Part shown: positions 51,372-60,444 of the stretch, in pieces
Layout of the letters: each line of letters starts with the position of its first letter
Position numbering within the stretch: the first letter of the stretch is position 1
NCBI RefSeq assembly: GCF_030159955.1
Contig: NZ_BSNK01000001.1
Location: 1,364,001 to 1,428,000 of the forward strand
Reading direction: 5' to 3'
DNA from: Algimonas ampicilliniresistens
Lineage (GTDB): Bacteria > Pseudomonadota > Alphaproteobacteria > Caulobacterales > Maricaulaceae
Length of the DNA: 64,000 bases
Made by a program: the position numbers and the translations under genes
Notes under the pieces: model-generated
What the model was told of the DNA's origin: nothing
The model's input: only the letters and a program-made list of their open reading frames with translations
The model's database searches: none

Positions 51372-51991
51372 TACTTCGGCGCCTCACTCTTCTCGTCACC
51401 CGGCAGGATATATTTTGCGCCTTCCCACGGGCTCAGGAAATCGAAGCTGCGATATTCTTGCTGCAAGGTAACGGGCTCATACACCACTTCTTTGCGTTCC
51501 TGATCATAGCGAACTTCGACAAATCCGGTCAGCGGGAAGTCCTTGCGCAGTGGATAGCCCTCAAAACCATAATCCGTCAGAATGCGGCGCAAATCGGGAT
51601 GCTGATCGAAGACGATGCCGTACATATCGAAGGTTTCACGCTCATACCAATCCGCATTCGGAAACAACGACACGATCGACATGACCGGTGCGTCCTCATC
51701 CGTCGTGCATTTGACCCGGATACGGGTGTTATGTGCCATGCTGAGGAAGTGGTAGACGACATCAAAGCGCCGAGCACGGGCTGGATAATCGACCCCACAC
51801 AGATCGATCAGTTGATTGAACTTGCAGATCGGATCGTCGCGCAAAAAGCCAATGATTTTAAGAATAGACGCGCGGCGCACCGTAATCGTCAGCTCGCCAA
51901 AGCTCTCAGACATATCTCGCACATCGTCGGCGTGATGCGCCTCGATATGGTCTTTGATGTCAGCCCATTTTTCTTCTTCTTGGCGAGTCAT
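51371..51991 (-). CDS. nuoC: NuoC, NADH-quinone oxidoreductase subunit C
   Basis: 30-kDa peripheral subunit, separate from NuoD as in alphaproteobacteria and mitochondria, 206 residues. Signature segments are [21 protein letters not shown], split here as [10 protein letters not shown] and [10 protein letters not shown], and [20 protein letters not shown] followed by [15 protein letters not shown]. The ATG overlaps the nuoB stop by 4 nt and its TAA overlaps the GFA start. Confidence 0.96.
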   Translation of the reverse strand: MTRQEEEKWADIKDHIEAHHADDVRDMSESFGELTITVRRASILKIIGFLRDDPICKFNQLIDLCGVDYPARARRFDVVYHFLSMAHNTRIRVKCTTDEDAPVMSIVSLFPNADWYERETFDMYGIVFDQHPDLRRILTDYGFEGYPLRKDFPLTGFVEVRYDQERKEVVYEPVTLQQEYRSFDFLSPWEGAKYILPGDEKSEAPK

Positions 51992-52554
51992 CGGATGATG
52001 CTCCCCTCGCGGCGAATTTTCTTCTGCAATTGCAAAATACCGTAGATCAACCCTTCGGCGGTTGGCGGGCAGCCCGGCACATAGACATCAACCGGGACGA
52101 TCCGATCACAACCGCGCACGACGGAATAGCTATAATGATAATATCCGCCCCCATTGGCGCAAGATCCCATCGAGATCACATAACGCGGGTTTGGCATCTG
52201 ATCGTAAACTTTACGGAGCGCCGGAGCCATCTTGTTGGTCAAAGTGCCCGCGACGATCATCACGTCTGATTGACGGGGGGACGCGCGCGGCGCGAAGCCA
52301 AATCGTTCCACATCATAACGCGGCATGGACGCTTGCATCATTTCGACGGCGCAGCAGGCAAGACCAAAGGTCATCCACATGAGAGAGCCAGTCCGCGCCC
52401 ATGTGACGAGATCGTCAGACGCGGCAGTGATGAAACCCTTATCAGCCAACTGGTCAGACAGACCGTCAAATCCAGCATTATGGAGCTCAGGCGAAAAGGC
52501 AGGCGTGCCGAGATCGCGCGCTGCCGTGCCATTAGGTGTCAGAATATTGGCCAT
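51988..52554 (-). CDS. nuoB: NuoB, NADH-quinone oxidoreductase subunit B
   Basis: Carries 4Fe-4S cluster N2, the last electron donor to quinone. The 188 residues contain the ligands in [13 protein letters not shown] (adjacent Cys pair), [20 protein letters not shown] and [15 protein letters not shown]. The N-terminal 40 residues are variable. It lies 18 nt after nuoA and overlaps nuoC. Confidence 0.97.
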   Translation of the reverse strand: MANILTPNGTAARDLGTPAFSPELHNAGFDGLSDQLADKGFITAASDDLVTWARTGSLMWMTFGLACCAVEMMQASMPRYDVERFGFAPRASPRQSDVMIVAGTLTNKMAPALRKVYDQMPNPRYVISMGSCANGGGYYHYSYSVVRGCDRIVPVDVYVPGCPPTAEGLIYGILQLQKKIRREGSIIR

Positions 52555-52572
52555 ATCGGTTCTCTTGGTCCC

Positions 52573-52938
52573 CTATTCCCAGTCCAAGGCGCCAATCTTC
52601 CACGCATAAACAAGCCCGGCGAGCAGCTCTAGCAGGAAAATGACCATGATGACCCAGCCATACACACCGACAGCATCAAGACTGACAGCGATTGGGAAAA
52701 GGAACGCTACCTCGATATCGAAAATGATAAATAAAATCGCGACCAAGTAGAAGCGAACATCAAATTTCATGCGCGAGTCATCGAAAGCCTCAAACCCGCA
52801 TTCATAGGTCGAGACCTTCTCGGCGTCCGGATCAGCCGGCGCAACAATGGCCGGGACCAGCAGGAAGACGAGCGATAGAACCAAGGCGATAGAAAACATC
52901 ATCACGACTGGCAGATATTCGATCAGAAGATCGGGCAT
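52573..52938 (-). CDS. nuoA: NuoA, NADH-quinone oxidoreductase subunit A
   Basis: First gene of the complex I operon, a three-span membrane subunit of 121 residues. Family signature is STYECGFEAFDDSRMKFDVR followed by FYLVAILFIIFDIEVAFLFP. The ATG at 52938 is preceded by a leader of about 70 nt carrying two inverted repeats and by a candidate promoter at 53009-53037. Confidence 0.96.
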   Translation of the reverse strand: MPDLLIEYLPVVMMFSIALVLSLVFLLVPAIVAPADPDAEKVSTYECGFEAFDDSRMKFDVRFYLVAILFIIFDIEVAFLFPIAVSLDAVGVYGWVIMVIFLLELLAGLVYAWKIGALDWE

Positions 52939-52952
52939 TCGAACCTCAAAGG

Positions 52953-52987
52953 CTTAGCTAAGGTCGGCGTCAGTCAGAGTGACTCAC
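52953..52987 (-). promoter_or_regulatory. Two inverted repeats in the nuoA leader
   Basis: A perfect ten-base palindrome CTTAGCTAAG lies at 52953-52962. An imperfect one follows at 52969-52987: GT-c-AGTCA, three bases, TGACT-c-AC. Both lie between the candidate nuo promoter and the nuoA start. They could bind a regulator or form part of the leader RNA; no factor can be named. Confidence 0.3.
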
Positions 52988-53008
52988 GTGGGCCTTGAAA
53001 TCGCTCGG

Positions 53009-53037
53009 AACCTAGTTGGGGGCTTCTCGCATTGCAA
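53009..53037 (-). promoter_or_regulatory. Candidate promoter of the nuo operon
   Basis: Reading the minus strand, TTGCAA (53037-53032) is separated by 17 bases from TAGGTT (53014-53009). The remainder of the gap between nuoA and the UPF0260 gene (52939-53169) holds no gene that I can support. Confidence 0.4.
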
Positions 53038-53169
53038 CGGCGTAATCTGCGGAAATCACGGGATGAACTGCGACGTTTTCGGCGACTAGTCTTTGAAACC
53101 GCTCAGATTCTCAGATCAAAACCGCAATTGAAAATCGTTCGCAAATATTACCTCGCTCACACGCGAATC

Positions 53170-53643
53170 TCACTCATCCCAATCGGGCTCTCCCGGCCAC
53201 ACGGTAATGCGGGAAATCAGTTCGTCTTCAGAAAGGCCGACTTCGCTTACGGTTGCACCCTGCACACTCATGCCGACCTCGTGGATCGTCTCGAACCGCC
53301 CCGTCTTCAGATGATGCCAATCCGGCAAGTCCTTCCCTTCCGACACGAGACGATAGGCACAAGTCCGAGGCATCCATTTAAGCGCTGAGACCGTTGAGGG
53401 TTTCAAAATCACGCAATCCGGCACTTTGGCCTTCCGATTTTCATAGTCGGAACATCGACAGCTGCCATTATCAAACAAGCGGCAATGGGCGTCAGTCGTG
53501 TAGACTTCGTTGGTTTCATCATCCTCCAAACGGATCAGACAACATTTACCGCAGCCATCACACAGACTCTCCCATTCATCGGGCGATAACGCGCTCATCG
53601 CTTTGGTTTTCCAGAACGGAAGAGACGGATTGGTTTGGGTCAT
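53170..53643 (-). CDS. UPF0260 (YcgN-like) cysteine-cluster protein
   Basis: A 157-residue member of the UPF0260/YkgJ group with a zinc- or iron-sulfur-binding cysteine cluster. It has the family opening FWKTKAMSAL, then WESLCDGCGKCCLIRLEDD, with further cysteines in DAHCRLFDNGSCRCSDYENR, PDCVILKP and PRTCAYRL. Its function is unknown. The ATG at 53643 is preferred (MTQTNPSLPFW); an ATG at 53661 would add six residues and bring it closer to the divergent PBP gene. It stands alone between nuoA and the PBP gene. Confidence 0.88.
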   Translation of the reverse strand: MTQTNPSLPFWKTKAMSALSPDEWESLCDGCGKCCLIRLEDDETNEVYTTDAHCRLFDNGSCRCSDYENRKAKVPDCVILKPSTVSALKWMPRTCAYRLVSEGKDLPDWHHLKTGRFETIHEVGMSVQGATVSEVGLSEDELISRITVWPGEPDWDE

Positions 53644-53688
53644 GATGAAGGCGGTTATCAATTAGGCAAAAGCCGGGTATGCGGCCCT

Positions 53689-55671
53689 ATGGCGACCTAT
53701 CGGGCCGATATCAATGTCGAGCAGACCTCGAACCGCAGACGTCGGTCTGCGTGGGTACTCGGTATCCTCGCCTTTCTGACCGTCAGCAGCGCCGCGGCGT
53801 TTGGACTCGGCCGGGCTTACCTTCTCGATGGCATGCCCGACCTCCCCGACAAGGAGACGATGTGGCAGCTCAACCTGCAGGATACAATCACCCTCATCGA
53901 CCATAAGGGACGGATGATCGGGCATCGTGGGCCTTGGATCGGTCAACCGCTCAAATTGAACGAAATGCCTGCACATCTTCCCAACGCTGTTCTGGCGATT
54001 GAGGATGAGCGTTTCTTCGAACATGAAGGGGTCGACAACCGCGCGATCATTCGCGCGATGCTGAGCAATGCGCGCAGTGGCCAGCGCAGCCAAGGCGGCT
54101 CCACGCTGACGCAACAGCTGGTCAAGCTAATGATCCTGACACCAGAGAAAACCTATCGGCGGAAATTTCAGGAAGCGCTTCTAGCGCGAGATATGGAGGC
54201 CATCCTCTCTAAGCCCGAAATCCTTGAGCTTTATGTCAACCGCGTCAGTCTCGGTCCGCAGATTTTCGGCGCAGAAGCAGGCAGTCAAATCTATTTCGGA
54301 AAAAGCGCGCGCGACCTTAACTTGGCTGAGGCTGCGATGCTGGCGGGCCTCGCCCAAGCGCCGAGCCGGTTTAATCCCACGCGTCATTATGAACGTGCAC
54401 TGACCCGATCCCATCTTGTGCTCAGACGGATGCGCGCCAATGTCTTCATTACTGAAGCTGAATATGAAGCCGCGCTCGCGAACCCACCCGAGATCGCAGA
54501 AGAACCAAATTTGGGCTTGGATGAAGCCATTCTTGGCTACGCTTTTGATTATATCGCCGAGCAGGCTAGGGACCGCGCCGGACTACGGCACCCGGACCTT
54601 GTCGTCACAACAACCCTCGATGCCGACTATATGCAACAAGCGCATAAGAGCCTGAATAAGATCATCGACCAGAGCGGCAAATCGAGACGGGTGGCGCAAG
54701 GCGCGCTTGTCACGCTCGACAATGAAACGGGGGGTATTCGCGCGATGATCGGGGGTCGCGATTACGTGACCAGCAAGTTTAACCGATCCATCCAAGCGCA
54801 ACGCCAACCCGGCTCAAGCTTTAAAACCTTCGTCTACGCCGCCGCGCTTGAGGATGGATTTACGCCTGCGACTGTTCGGGTCGACCAACCGACCAACATC
54901 AATGGCTGGCAACCGAAAAACTACACGCTACGCTATCGCGGGCCGCTGACATTGCGCGAAGCCTTGAAGCTCTCAATCAATACTGTGGCCGCCAAAGTTG
55001 GCGCTGAAATTGGGGCCGACAGGATCGCTGAGACCGCCGAGCGTTTCGGGATCAACTCTCCCCTTCGCCCTCACCTATCTCTTGCCTTGGGCGTGGCAGA
55101 AGTGAACTTGTTAGAGTTATCAAGCGCCTATTCCGTGTTCCCGAATGAAGGCCTGCGTCGGCGCCCCTACATTATCCAGCGCATTGAAACGACCAGCGGC
55201 GAAGAAATTTACGCTAAACGCAACACGCAAGGCGAACGCGTCTATCCCGTGCCCTACGCCCGTCAGATGACGTCAATTCTGCAAGAGACAGTGGAAAGCG
55301 GGACCGCGCATGGCGCTCGCATGCTGCCGCGGATCGTCGCCGGTAAAACTGGGACATCACAAGATTATCGCGACGCCTGGTTCATGGGTTTTACCAATCA
55401 GCTAACGAGTGGCGTCTGGATGGGTAATGACAATAATAGTCCGATGAACGAGGTCACAGGCGGTCTCCTGCCCGTTGATGTGTGGAAGGATTATATGAGC
55501 GTCATACATGAAGGCCTTCCGCAAGAACCGCTAGCTGCCCCGGATCTAACCCGAACCGATGAGCGGGCTTCAGAGGTCATGGCGTTTTACAGCCGTCTTG
55601 CGGCAGCCATGCGAAGTGAACGCGATATCGCTTCTGGTGTAGGCGGTGGCGGGGTTAGCGCCGGACGGTAG
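53689..55671 (+). CDS. Class A penicillin-binding protein (PBP1 family)
   Basis: Bifunctional peptidoglycan synthase of about 660 residues anchored by one N-terminal span (AWVLGILAFLTVSSAAAFGL). The GT51 transglycosylase domain has VLAIEDERFFEHEGVD (catalytic Glu) and GGSTLTQQLVKLM. The transpeptidase domain shows SxxK in RQPGSSFKTFVYAA, SxN in ALKLSINTVAAKVG and KTG in IVAGKTGTSQDYRDAWF. It has no OB-fold insert of PBP1a size. The ATG at 53689 avoids overlap with the divergent UPF0260 gene. It ends in a Gly/Ser-rich tail. Lipid II made with UppS-derived carrier is its substrate. Confidence 0.92.
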   Translation: MATYRADINVEQTSNRRRRSAWVLGILAFLTVSSAAAFGLGRAYLLDGMPDLPDKETMWQLNLQDTITLIDHKGRMIGHRGPWIGQPLKLNEMPAHLPNAVLAIEDERFFEHEGVDNRAIIRAMLSNARSGQRSQGGSTLTQQLVKLMILTPEKTYRRKFQEALLARDMEAILSKPEILELYVNRVSLGPQIFGAEAGSQIYFGKSARDLNLAEAAMLAGLAQAPSRFNPTRHYERALTRSHLVLRRMRANVFITEAEYEAALANPPEIAEEPNLGLDEAILGYAFDYIAEQARDRAGLRHPDLVVTTTLDADYMQQAHKSLNKIIDQSGKSRRVAQGALVTLDNETGGIRAMIGGRDYVTSKFNRSIQAQRQPGSSFKTFVYAAALEDGFTPATVRVDQPTNINGWQPKNYTLRYRGPLTLREALKLSINTVAAKVGAEIGADRIAETAERFGINSPLRPHLSLALGVAEVNLLELSSAYSVFPNEGLRRRPYIIQRIETTSGEEIYAKRNTQGERVYPVPYARQMTSILQETVESGTAHGARMLPRIVAGKTGTSQDYRDAWFMGFTNQLTSGVWMGNDNNSPMNEVTGGLLPVDVWKDYMSVIHEGLPQEPLAAPDLTRTDERASEVMAFYSRLAAAMRSERDIASGVGGGGVSAGR

Positions 55672-55806
55672 CCCGCGAGCGATCCGACAACCGACAGGCG
55701 TGAACACTTAAAGTCCCACAAAATATGTCCGATAGTTAAGGTCAATTTCAACGATTTCCTAGGATTTGGACTGCCTAATGGCCTTTCGATCTAGGGAGGG
55801 CACTTT

Positions 55807-56529
55807 ATGTTTAGTCGGATGAGGATGGGGATTTTTGCCGCGATCGCGCTGCCAATCATCGCGCTGACGACACTGCCTGCCGCCGCCACAACTGGCACGG
55901 CTAGAACCGTATTTAAACCGGATGATGGGACGTACAAAGTCGTCCCGATCTCAAAACCGGACCAATGTTCCGCAATTTGCAAGGCTGATCCAAAATGCCG
56001 TGGCGCGGTTACTTATCAACCGGACGTTCGCAAACCTGACGCGGTCTGCCGATTGAATAATGGATTTGGGTCTAATCCCGTTTTCCCTCAAGTCCCGCCA
56101 AAACCCTTTGATATTAGACGCGCGGTCAACGACCTGAACAATTATCGGGCTCAACATGGCCTTGGCCCTGTCAAGATCGAGCCTCGCCTAATCGAGGCCT
56201 CACGTATTCACGCAGACGATCTCGCCAAAGCCGGAATAATCTCCCACAACGGGACAGACGGATCCACGCATGGCGACCGAGCGCACCGCGTTGGCTATAA
56301 CTTTACGATCGCCGGAGAGAATGTCGCGACAGGCCAGAAAAGCTGGGAGCAGGTTTTCAAAGCGTGGCAGGAGAGCCCGGGACATAATGACAATCTACTC
56401 CGCCCGGACGTGTCGGAATTTGGCATTGCTTTGGTCTATGAGCCGAAGACGACCTATTCGACTTATTGGTCCATGCTTGTGGCTGAGCCTATGGATATGA
56501 GCTTTCTTGAGGCCGATAACGTCTTTTAG
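55807..56529 (+). CDS. Secreted PAN/Apple-CAP domain protein
   Basis: A 240-residue exported protein. The signal peptide covers about residues 1-28 (MGIFAAIALPIIALTTLPAA, ending near AAA). A PAN/Apple-like module follows with cysteines in DQCSAICKADPKCRGAVTY and AVCRLNN. Residues about 100-230 form a CAP/SCP domain: NNYRAQHGLGPVKIEPRL, HADDLAKAGIISHNG, AGENVATG and SPGHNDNLLRPDVSEFGIA, with the His and Glu residues of the CAP cavity. AGGGAGGG lies 7 nt upstream. The 135-nt gap before it carries a possible TTGGAC -35. Role unknown. It converges on the next gene with a 9-nt gap. Confidence 0.85.
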   Translation: MFSRMRMGIFAAIALPIIALTTLPAAATTGTARTVFKPDDGTYKVVPISKPDQCSAICKADPKCRGAVTYQPDVRKPDAVCRLNNGFGSNPVFPQVPPKPFDIRRAVNDLNNYRAQHGLGPVKIEPRLIEASRIHADDLAKAGIISHNGTDGSTHGDRAHRVGYNFTIAGENVATGQKSWEQVFKAWQESPGHNDNLLRPDVSEFGIALVYEPKTTYSTYWSMLVAEPMDMSFLEADNVF

Positions 56530-56538
56530 ACGCGTTTA

Positions 56539-58188
56539 TCAGCTGCCACCCACGTCAATCCCGAGCGCGTTCCAACCCTGCAAAATCTGTGTCTTCAGAG
56601 CGTCGGGCACATGCCAGAACTCCAATGTTCGCATCGATTCCGCCGCATAAGTTGGATTATTAGCCGCGAGCTTTTTGTATAAAGCCCGCCCCTCTTCGAT
56701 CCGTCCGAGATGGCCCAGCGATACAATCCGGACAATCGAAAAGGCGAGCGTTGAACTCTCGTCGATCTCGTGAATTGATTCGACAATCGCCTCATACTTC
56801 TCTTCTTGAAACAGCATGGCATGGCGCGCAGCGTCAAACCAATGCGGAGGATTGGCGACCAAACTTCGCGCCGCTTCGTCGCAGGATTGCGCCGTTTCTA
56901 GGTCACCCGTATAGGCCCGGGTCGCGGCGAAATATGACAGCATCGAATAGTCATTCGGGTTTAGCATCATGGCGCGTTTCGCCATGATGTTCGCCTCACC
57001 AGCCTCCCCACTATGATGCAAGGCTTGGAAGCGCGCAAAAAAGGCCAAGGAATTTTGCGGATCAATCCGCGTCGCTCTCTCCGAAAGCGACAGGGCAGCC
57101 TTTAAATGCACATCTGGATCCGCTGGCGGCACACATTGCGTGCAGAGAAAAGTGTGGAGCATGGCTTGGATTGCAAATCCGGAGGAGAAGTCCGGATTAT
57201 CCGCCGTGATAGCCTCGATATCGCTGAGCAATGCTTTGGCCTTTTCCAAGCTCGGGCTCAAACCCATCTGATAGAAGCGGAGGACTGCTTCATAGGCAGA
57301 GATAGACTGCCTACGCCCGCCGAGAAGACGGCGATTAAATCGATTAATTTGCCCAAATGGAGCCGCAACAGTTGCCGCGACGTTCGAAGCTATCGACTCC
57401 TGCAGCTCGAATAATGTGTCAGGCGAGTAGGCCCGATCAAAACTTTGCGTGTAAAGGATCTGGCCTGTATCTGCCGCTGTCAGATTGACGACAACGCGGA
57501 ACATGTCGCCGGACCGACGGACACTCCCAGAGAGGACGAATTGGACATCGTGCGATTCACCAACCCTATCCCGAACTGAAGAAGGGTCGCAATCTAGCTG
57601 GGTCGAGCGCAGCGCAATGACACGAATATGTCGAAACTGTACCAGCGCGGAGACGATCTCCGCCGTCAGACCTTCCGCGAAAAACTCGCTATAATCAGAA
57701 TCCGCTAGTGTTTCGAGGGTTAGGATCGCAACGCCAGGGAAGCTAGAGACAATGTCCCGGTCATTGGCTGGCTCAAGATCGCTTGGCGCGGGCAGACGGG
57801 CCGTCTCAGATGTTCGAACCTCAAACCGGGGCGCATAACGGCCTTTCGGGATGGTCAGTCGGATCGGATCAGACTCGCCAGAGCCTGCGTAATAGAGATC
57901 GAGTCGGCGACGTAATTGCCCGGCCTGTACCCGCACGATAGTATCGAGTTGAGGATCAAAGTCCGGCGGCTTGTCAAACACCTCAAGGCCAACCGTATAG
58001 CCCTTTAACCGCGCGCCCCGCCCCGCCAGTGTTTCTTCAGTCACATAACGCAAAAAACGCTTAATCCGCGTTGTGTCGCGAAAAAGTGGGTCTTCGAGAA
58101 TCGTTTCAATTTGTGCGCGAACAGCATCGGCCTGCTCAGGAGCAAGGCCGGCCTGCCTGTCATCTTTGTCCCGCAAGGGGCCTGACAT
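56539..58188 (-). CDS. TolB-like and tetratricopeptide-repeat protein with a conserved N-terminal domain
   Basis: A 549-residue soluble protein. Residues about 15-125 match a domain I recognise from many proteobacterial TPR/adenylate-cyclase-like proteins: ILEDPLFRDTTRIKRFLRYV, LKGYTVGLEVFDKPPDFDP and DTIVRVQAGQLRRRLDLYY. About 145-260 is a TolB-N/FlgO-like region (GVAILTLETLADSDYSEFFA, VQFVLSGSVRRSGDMFRVVV). The C-terminal half consists of TPR-like helical repeats. No cyclase domain or membrane span is seen. The ATG at 58188 has GGAGG upstream; one at 58239 would add 17 residues. Function unknown, possibly regulatory. Confidence 0.8.
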   Translation of the reverse strand: MSGPLRDKDDRQAGLAPEQADAVRAQIETILEDPLFRDTTRIKRFLRYVTEETLAGRGARLKGYTVGLEVFDKPPDFDPQLDTIVRVQAGQLRRRLDLYYAGSGESDPIRLTIPKGRYAPRFEVRTSETARLPAPSDLEPANDRDIVSSFPGVAILTLETLADSDYSEFFAEGLTAEIVSALVQFRHIRVIALRSTQLDCDPSSVRDRVGESHDVQFVLSGSVRRSGDMFRVVVNLTAADTGQILYTQSFDRAYSPDTLFELQESIASNVAATVAAPFGQINRFNRRLLGGRRQSISAYEAVLRFYQMGLSPSLEKAKALLSDIEAITADNPDFSSGFAIQAMLHTFLCTQCVPPADPDVHLKAALSLSERATRIDPQNSLAFFARFQALHHSGEAGEANIMAKRAMMLNPNDYSMLSYFAATRAYTGDLETAQSCDEAARSLVANPPHWFDAARHAMLFQEEKYEAIVESIHEIDESSTLAFSIVRIVSLGHLGRIEEGRALYKKLAANNPTYAAESMRTLEFWHVPDALKTQILQGWNALGIDVGGS

Positions 58189-58300
58189 CGCGCCTCCGTT
58201 GATAAATCTATTTATAACGGATGTGAGCCTTAACAGCAATCAGCCTCTTGGTCGCGCGAATGATTGCCTTTAAGCCAGCCGATCACGACCGGAGTCACTC

Positions 58301-58753
58301 ATGCGCTATAGTCTTCTTATGGCTGCGATTTTACTGTCTGCCTGTTCAACAACACCAGATCCGGCGGAGGTCTGCACATCGGAATGGATCGCGCCGCGAG
58401 TCGACCAGGCGGTTGACCGGATCGAGACCCGATTGGAGAAGGCGCTAAAAGCCTTTCGATCGGTGGCGGAAAGTCGCCTGTCAGGGAAAACGCCCGGCCC
58501 AATTCAGATGTTTAGATTATCAAATGCGGCTAAGGCTCTTGAGAAAGAACTCGAAAATGGGCGCGGGATTAAAGACCTTCGGGTCATCGCAGCAACGTGC
58601 AACGATCCCGACCTGATTCAAGATCAAATCTTCGCTTTACTAAAGCGCGAAGGCTTGTCGGACGGTCAGATCGATTTCCTCGACACGATCGGCATACTCG
58701 ATCGTCTGATTAGAACTGCTGAGGGCGTTCAACCGAGTGCCCCCGATGGTTGA
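58301..58753 (+). CDS. Hypothetical small lipoprotein
   Basis: A 150-residue protein with a lipoprotein signal: MRYSLLMAAILLSACSTTPD, where LSAC is the lipobox and Cys15 is the predicted lipidated residue. The mature part is mainly helical and charged (DRIETRLEKALKAFRSVAES), with two further cysteines. I recognise no family. It is 31 nt upstream of trhO and divergent from the TolB/TPR gene. The lolCD system in this window would decide its membrane location; the residues after Cys (STTP) do not suggest an inner-membrane retention signal. Confidence 0.7.
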   Translation: MRYSLLMAAILLSACSTTPDPAEVCTSEWIAPRVDQAVDRIETRLEKALKAFRSVAESRLSGKTPGPIQMFRLSNAAKALEKELENGRGIKDLRVIAATCNDPDLIQDQIFALLKREGLSDGQIDFLDTIGILDRLIRTAEGVQPSAPDG

Positions 58754-58784
58754 CCTGCCCCGACGCTATGCCTAGCTCGCCGCT

Positions 58785-59690
58785 ATGCGTTATAAGATCG
58801 CCGCACTCTATAAGTTTGTCAGCCTGCCTGATTATGCCGAGCTTCAACCTTGGTTGAAAGCGATGGGCGATCAGCTCGGTGTTCGTGGGACTGTGCTTTT
58901 GGCAACAGAAGGCATCAATGGCACTGTCGCCGGTGCACCAGAGTCCATAGATGCGTTAATGGACTTTCTTCGAAGCGACCCTCGGCTAGCAGATCTAGAT
59001 GCGAAATTCAGTGAGAGCGAGGACCAACCTTTTCTGAGATTCAAGGTTCGACTAAAACGCGAAATCGTCACGCTCGGTGTTGCTGGCACCGACCCCACTC
59101 AGACGGTCGGCACCTATGTCAATCCGGACGATTGGAATACGGTCATTGAGGATCCCAACACGGTCGTGATTGATACGCGTAACCGTTATGAAGTCGGCGT
59201 CGGCAGCTTCAAAGGCGCACTCGACCCGATGACGGACTCGTTTCGTGACTTCCCGACCTGGGTCGAACAAAACCGCGATCAGTTGGCGGGTAAGCGCGTC
59301 GCCATGTTCTGCACGGGCGGCATTCGCTGCGAAAAAGCATCGTCCTACATGCTGTCTGAAGGATTCCCAGAGGTCCTACATCTTAAGGGCGGCATTCTAA
59401 AATATCTTGAAACACAGGATGAAGACAAAAGTCTGTGGCAGGGCGACTGTTTCGTGTTCGATCAGCGGGTCGCTGTCGGCCACGGCCTATCCGAGACCAA
59501 TTGGGAGCAGTGCTTCGCCTGTCGCGTGCCATTATCCCCGGAGGATCGGGCATCGGACCAATATGTCGAGGGCGTGTCCTGCCCGCATTGCTATAAGCCA
59601 GACGCGGACCGGACCCGATTTGAGGAACGGCAACGTCAGATCGAACTCGCCAAAGCACGGGACGAGGCCCATCTTGGCCGGAAAGCTTAG
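58785..59690 (+). CDS. trhO: TrhO, tRNA uridine(34) hydroxylase (rhodanese-like, YceA)
   Basis: Oxygen-dependent hydroxylase that forms ho5U34 in tRNA anticodons. The 301-residue protein has an N-terminal acylphosphatase-like domain ([19 protein letters not shown]), a rhodanese domain with active-site loop [16 protein letters not shown], and a cysteine-rich C-terminus ([20 protein letters not shown]) that likely binds zinc. It lies in a + strand run followed by the GST gene after 9 nt. Confidence 0.95.
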   Translation: MRYKIAALYKFVSLPDYAELQPWLKAMGDQLGVRGTVLLATEGINGTVAGAPESIDALMDFLRSDPRLADLDAKFSESEDQPFLRFKVRLKREIVTLGVAGTDPTQTVGTYVNPDDWNTVIEDPNTVVIDTRNRYEVGVGSFKGALDPMTDSFRDFPTWVEQNRDQLAGKRVAMFCTGGIRCEKASSYMLSEGFPEVLHLKGGILKYLETQDEDKSLWQGDCFVFDQRVAVGHGLSETNWEQCFACRVPLSPEDRASDQYVEGVSCPHCYKPDADRTRFEERQRQIELAKARDEAHLGRKA

Positions 59691-59699
59691 GCGATAAGC

Positions 59700-60341
59700 G
59701 TGACCTTGCCTGTCCTCTATTCATTCCGCCGCTGCCCCTATGCAATGCGCGCGCGGATGGCACTGGATGCGGCGGGCGTGGCTGTCGAGCACCGAGAAGT
59801 CCTCTTGCGCGACAAACCAACAGAGATGTTGGACGCCTCACCCAAAGGCACTGTGCCTGTGCTGGTGACACCAGAAGGCAATGTCATCGACGAAAGCCTC
59901 GACGTCATGCAGTGGGCGCTCACGCAGTCCGATCCTGACGGCTGGCTCATCGAAGGGGGGCAAGACCGTATCGACGTCGAAGCTTTCCTTGCAGGCTTCA
60001 AGGGTCAATTAGATCGATATAAATATGCGAGCCGTTACGATCCGTCTGCGCAGCGTGGGGCTGTTGATCTCAACAGGCGCGCCGACGCGATGACCTTGCT
60101 GACACAATTTACGGCCCCACTTCAGAACACAGCCTATCTCCGTGGACCAGCCCCAAGACTGATCGATATCGCTACATTCCCATTCATCCGCCAGTTTGCA
60201 GCCGTTGAACCAGATTGGTGGAAGGAGATGGCACCGCAATCACTGCAACAATGGTTGGCTGGCCTTGTGCAGTCCGAACGGTTCCGCCGAATTATGACCA
60301 AACACCCGCTCTGGGCATCAAACCCAGACCCAGAGGGTTAA
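59700..60341 (+). CDS. Glutathione S-transferase-like protein
   Basis: A 213-residue protein with an N-terminal thioredoxin-fold GST domain (LPVLYSFRRCPYAMRARMAL, where RRCPYAMRAR resembles the CPYC/CPxA glutaredoxin-like site) and GTVPVLVTPEGNVIDESLDV at the glutathione site. An all-helical C-terminal domain follows. The start codon is GTG at 59700. It follows trhO closely, which suggests co-transcription. Substrate unknown. Confidence 0.85.
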   Translation: MTLPVLYSFRRCPYAMRARMALDAAGVAVEHREVLLRDKPTEMLDASPKGTVPVLVTPEGNVIDESLDVMQWALTQSDPDGWLIEGGQDRIDVEAFLAGFKGQLDRYKYASRYDPSAQRGAVDLNRRADAMTLLTQFTAPLQNTAYLRGPAPRLIDIATFPFIRQFAAVEPDWWKEMAPQSLQQWLAGLVQSERFRRIMTKHPLWASNPDPEG

Positions 60342-60444
60342 TGTTCACCGACAAATACGGTTATCAACACACGACTTAGCCCAGAAACTTGCCAGGACAG
60401 CCGAATTGCTTAGCGGTTTAATTAATAGATTCGCGGGATTTTAA

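Noticed and set aside
60341-60382. Twelve-codon frame starting in the stop of the GST gene (TAATG)
   Set aside because: Too short, no Shine-Dalgarno site of its own and no regulatory structure after it to suggest a leader peptide.
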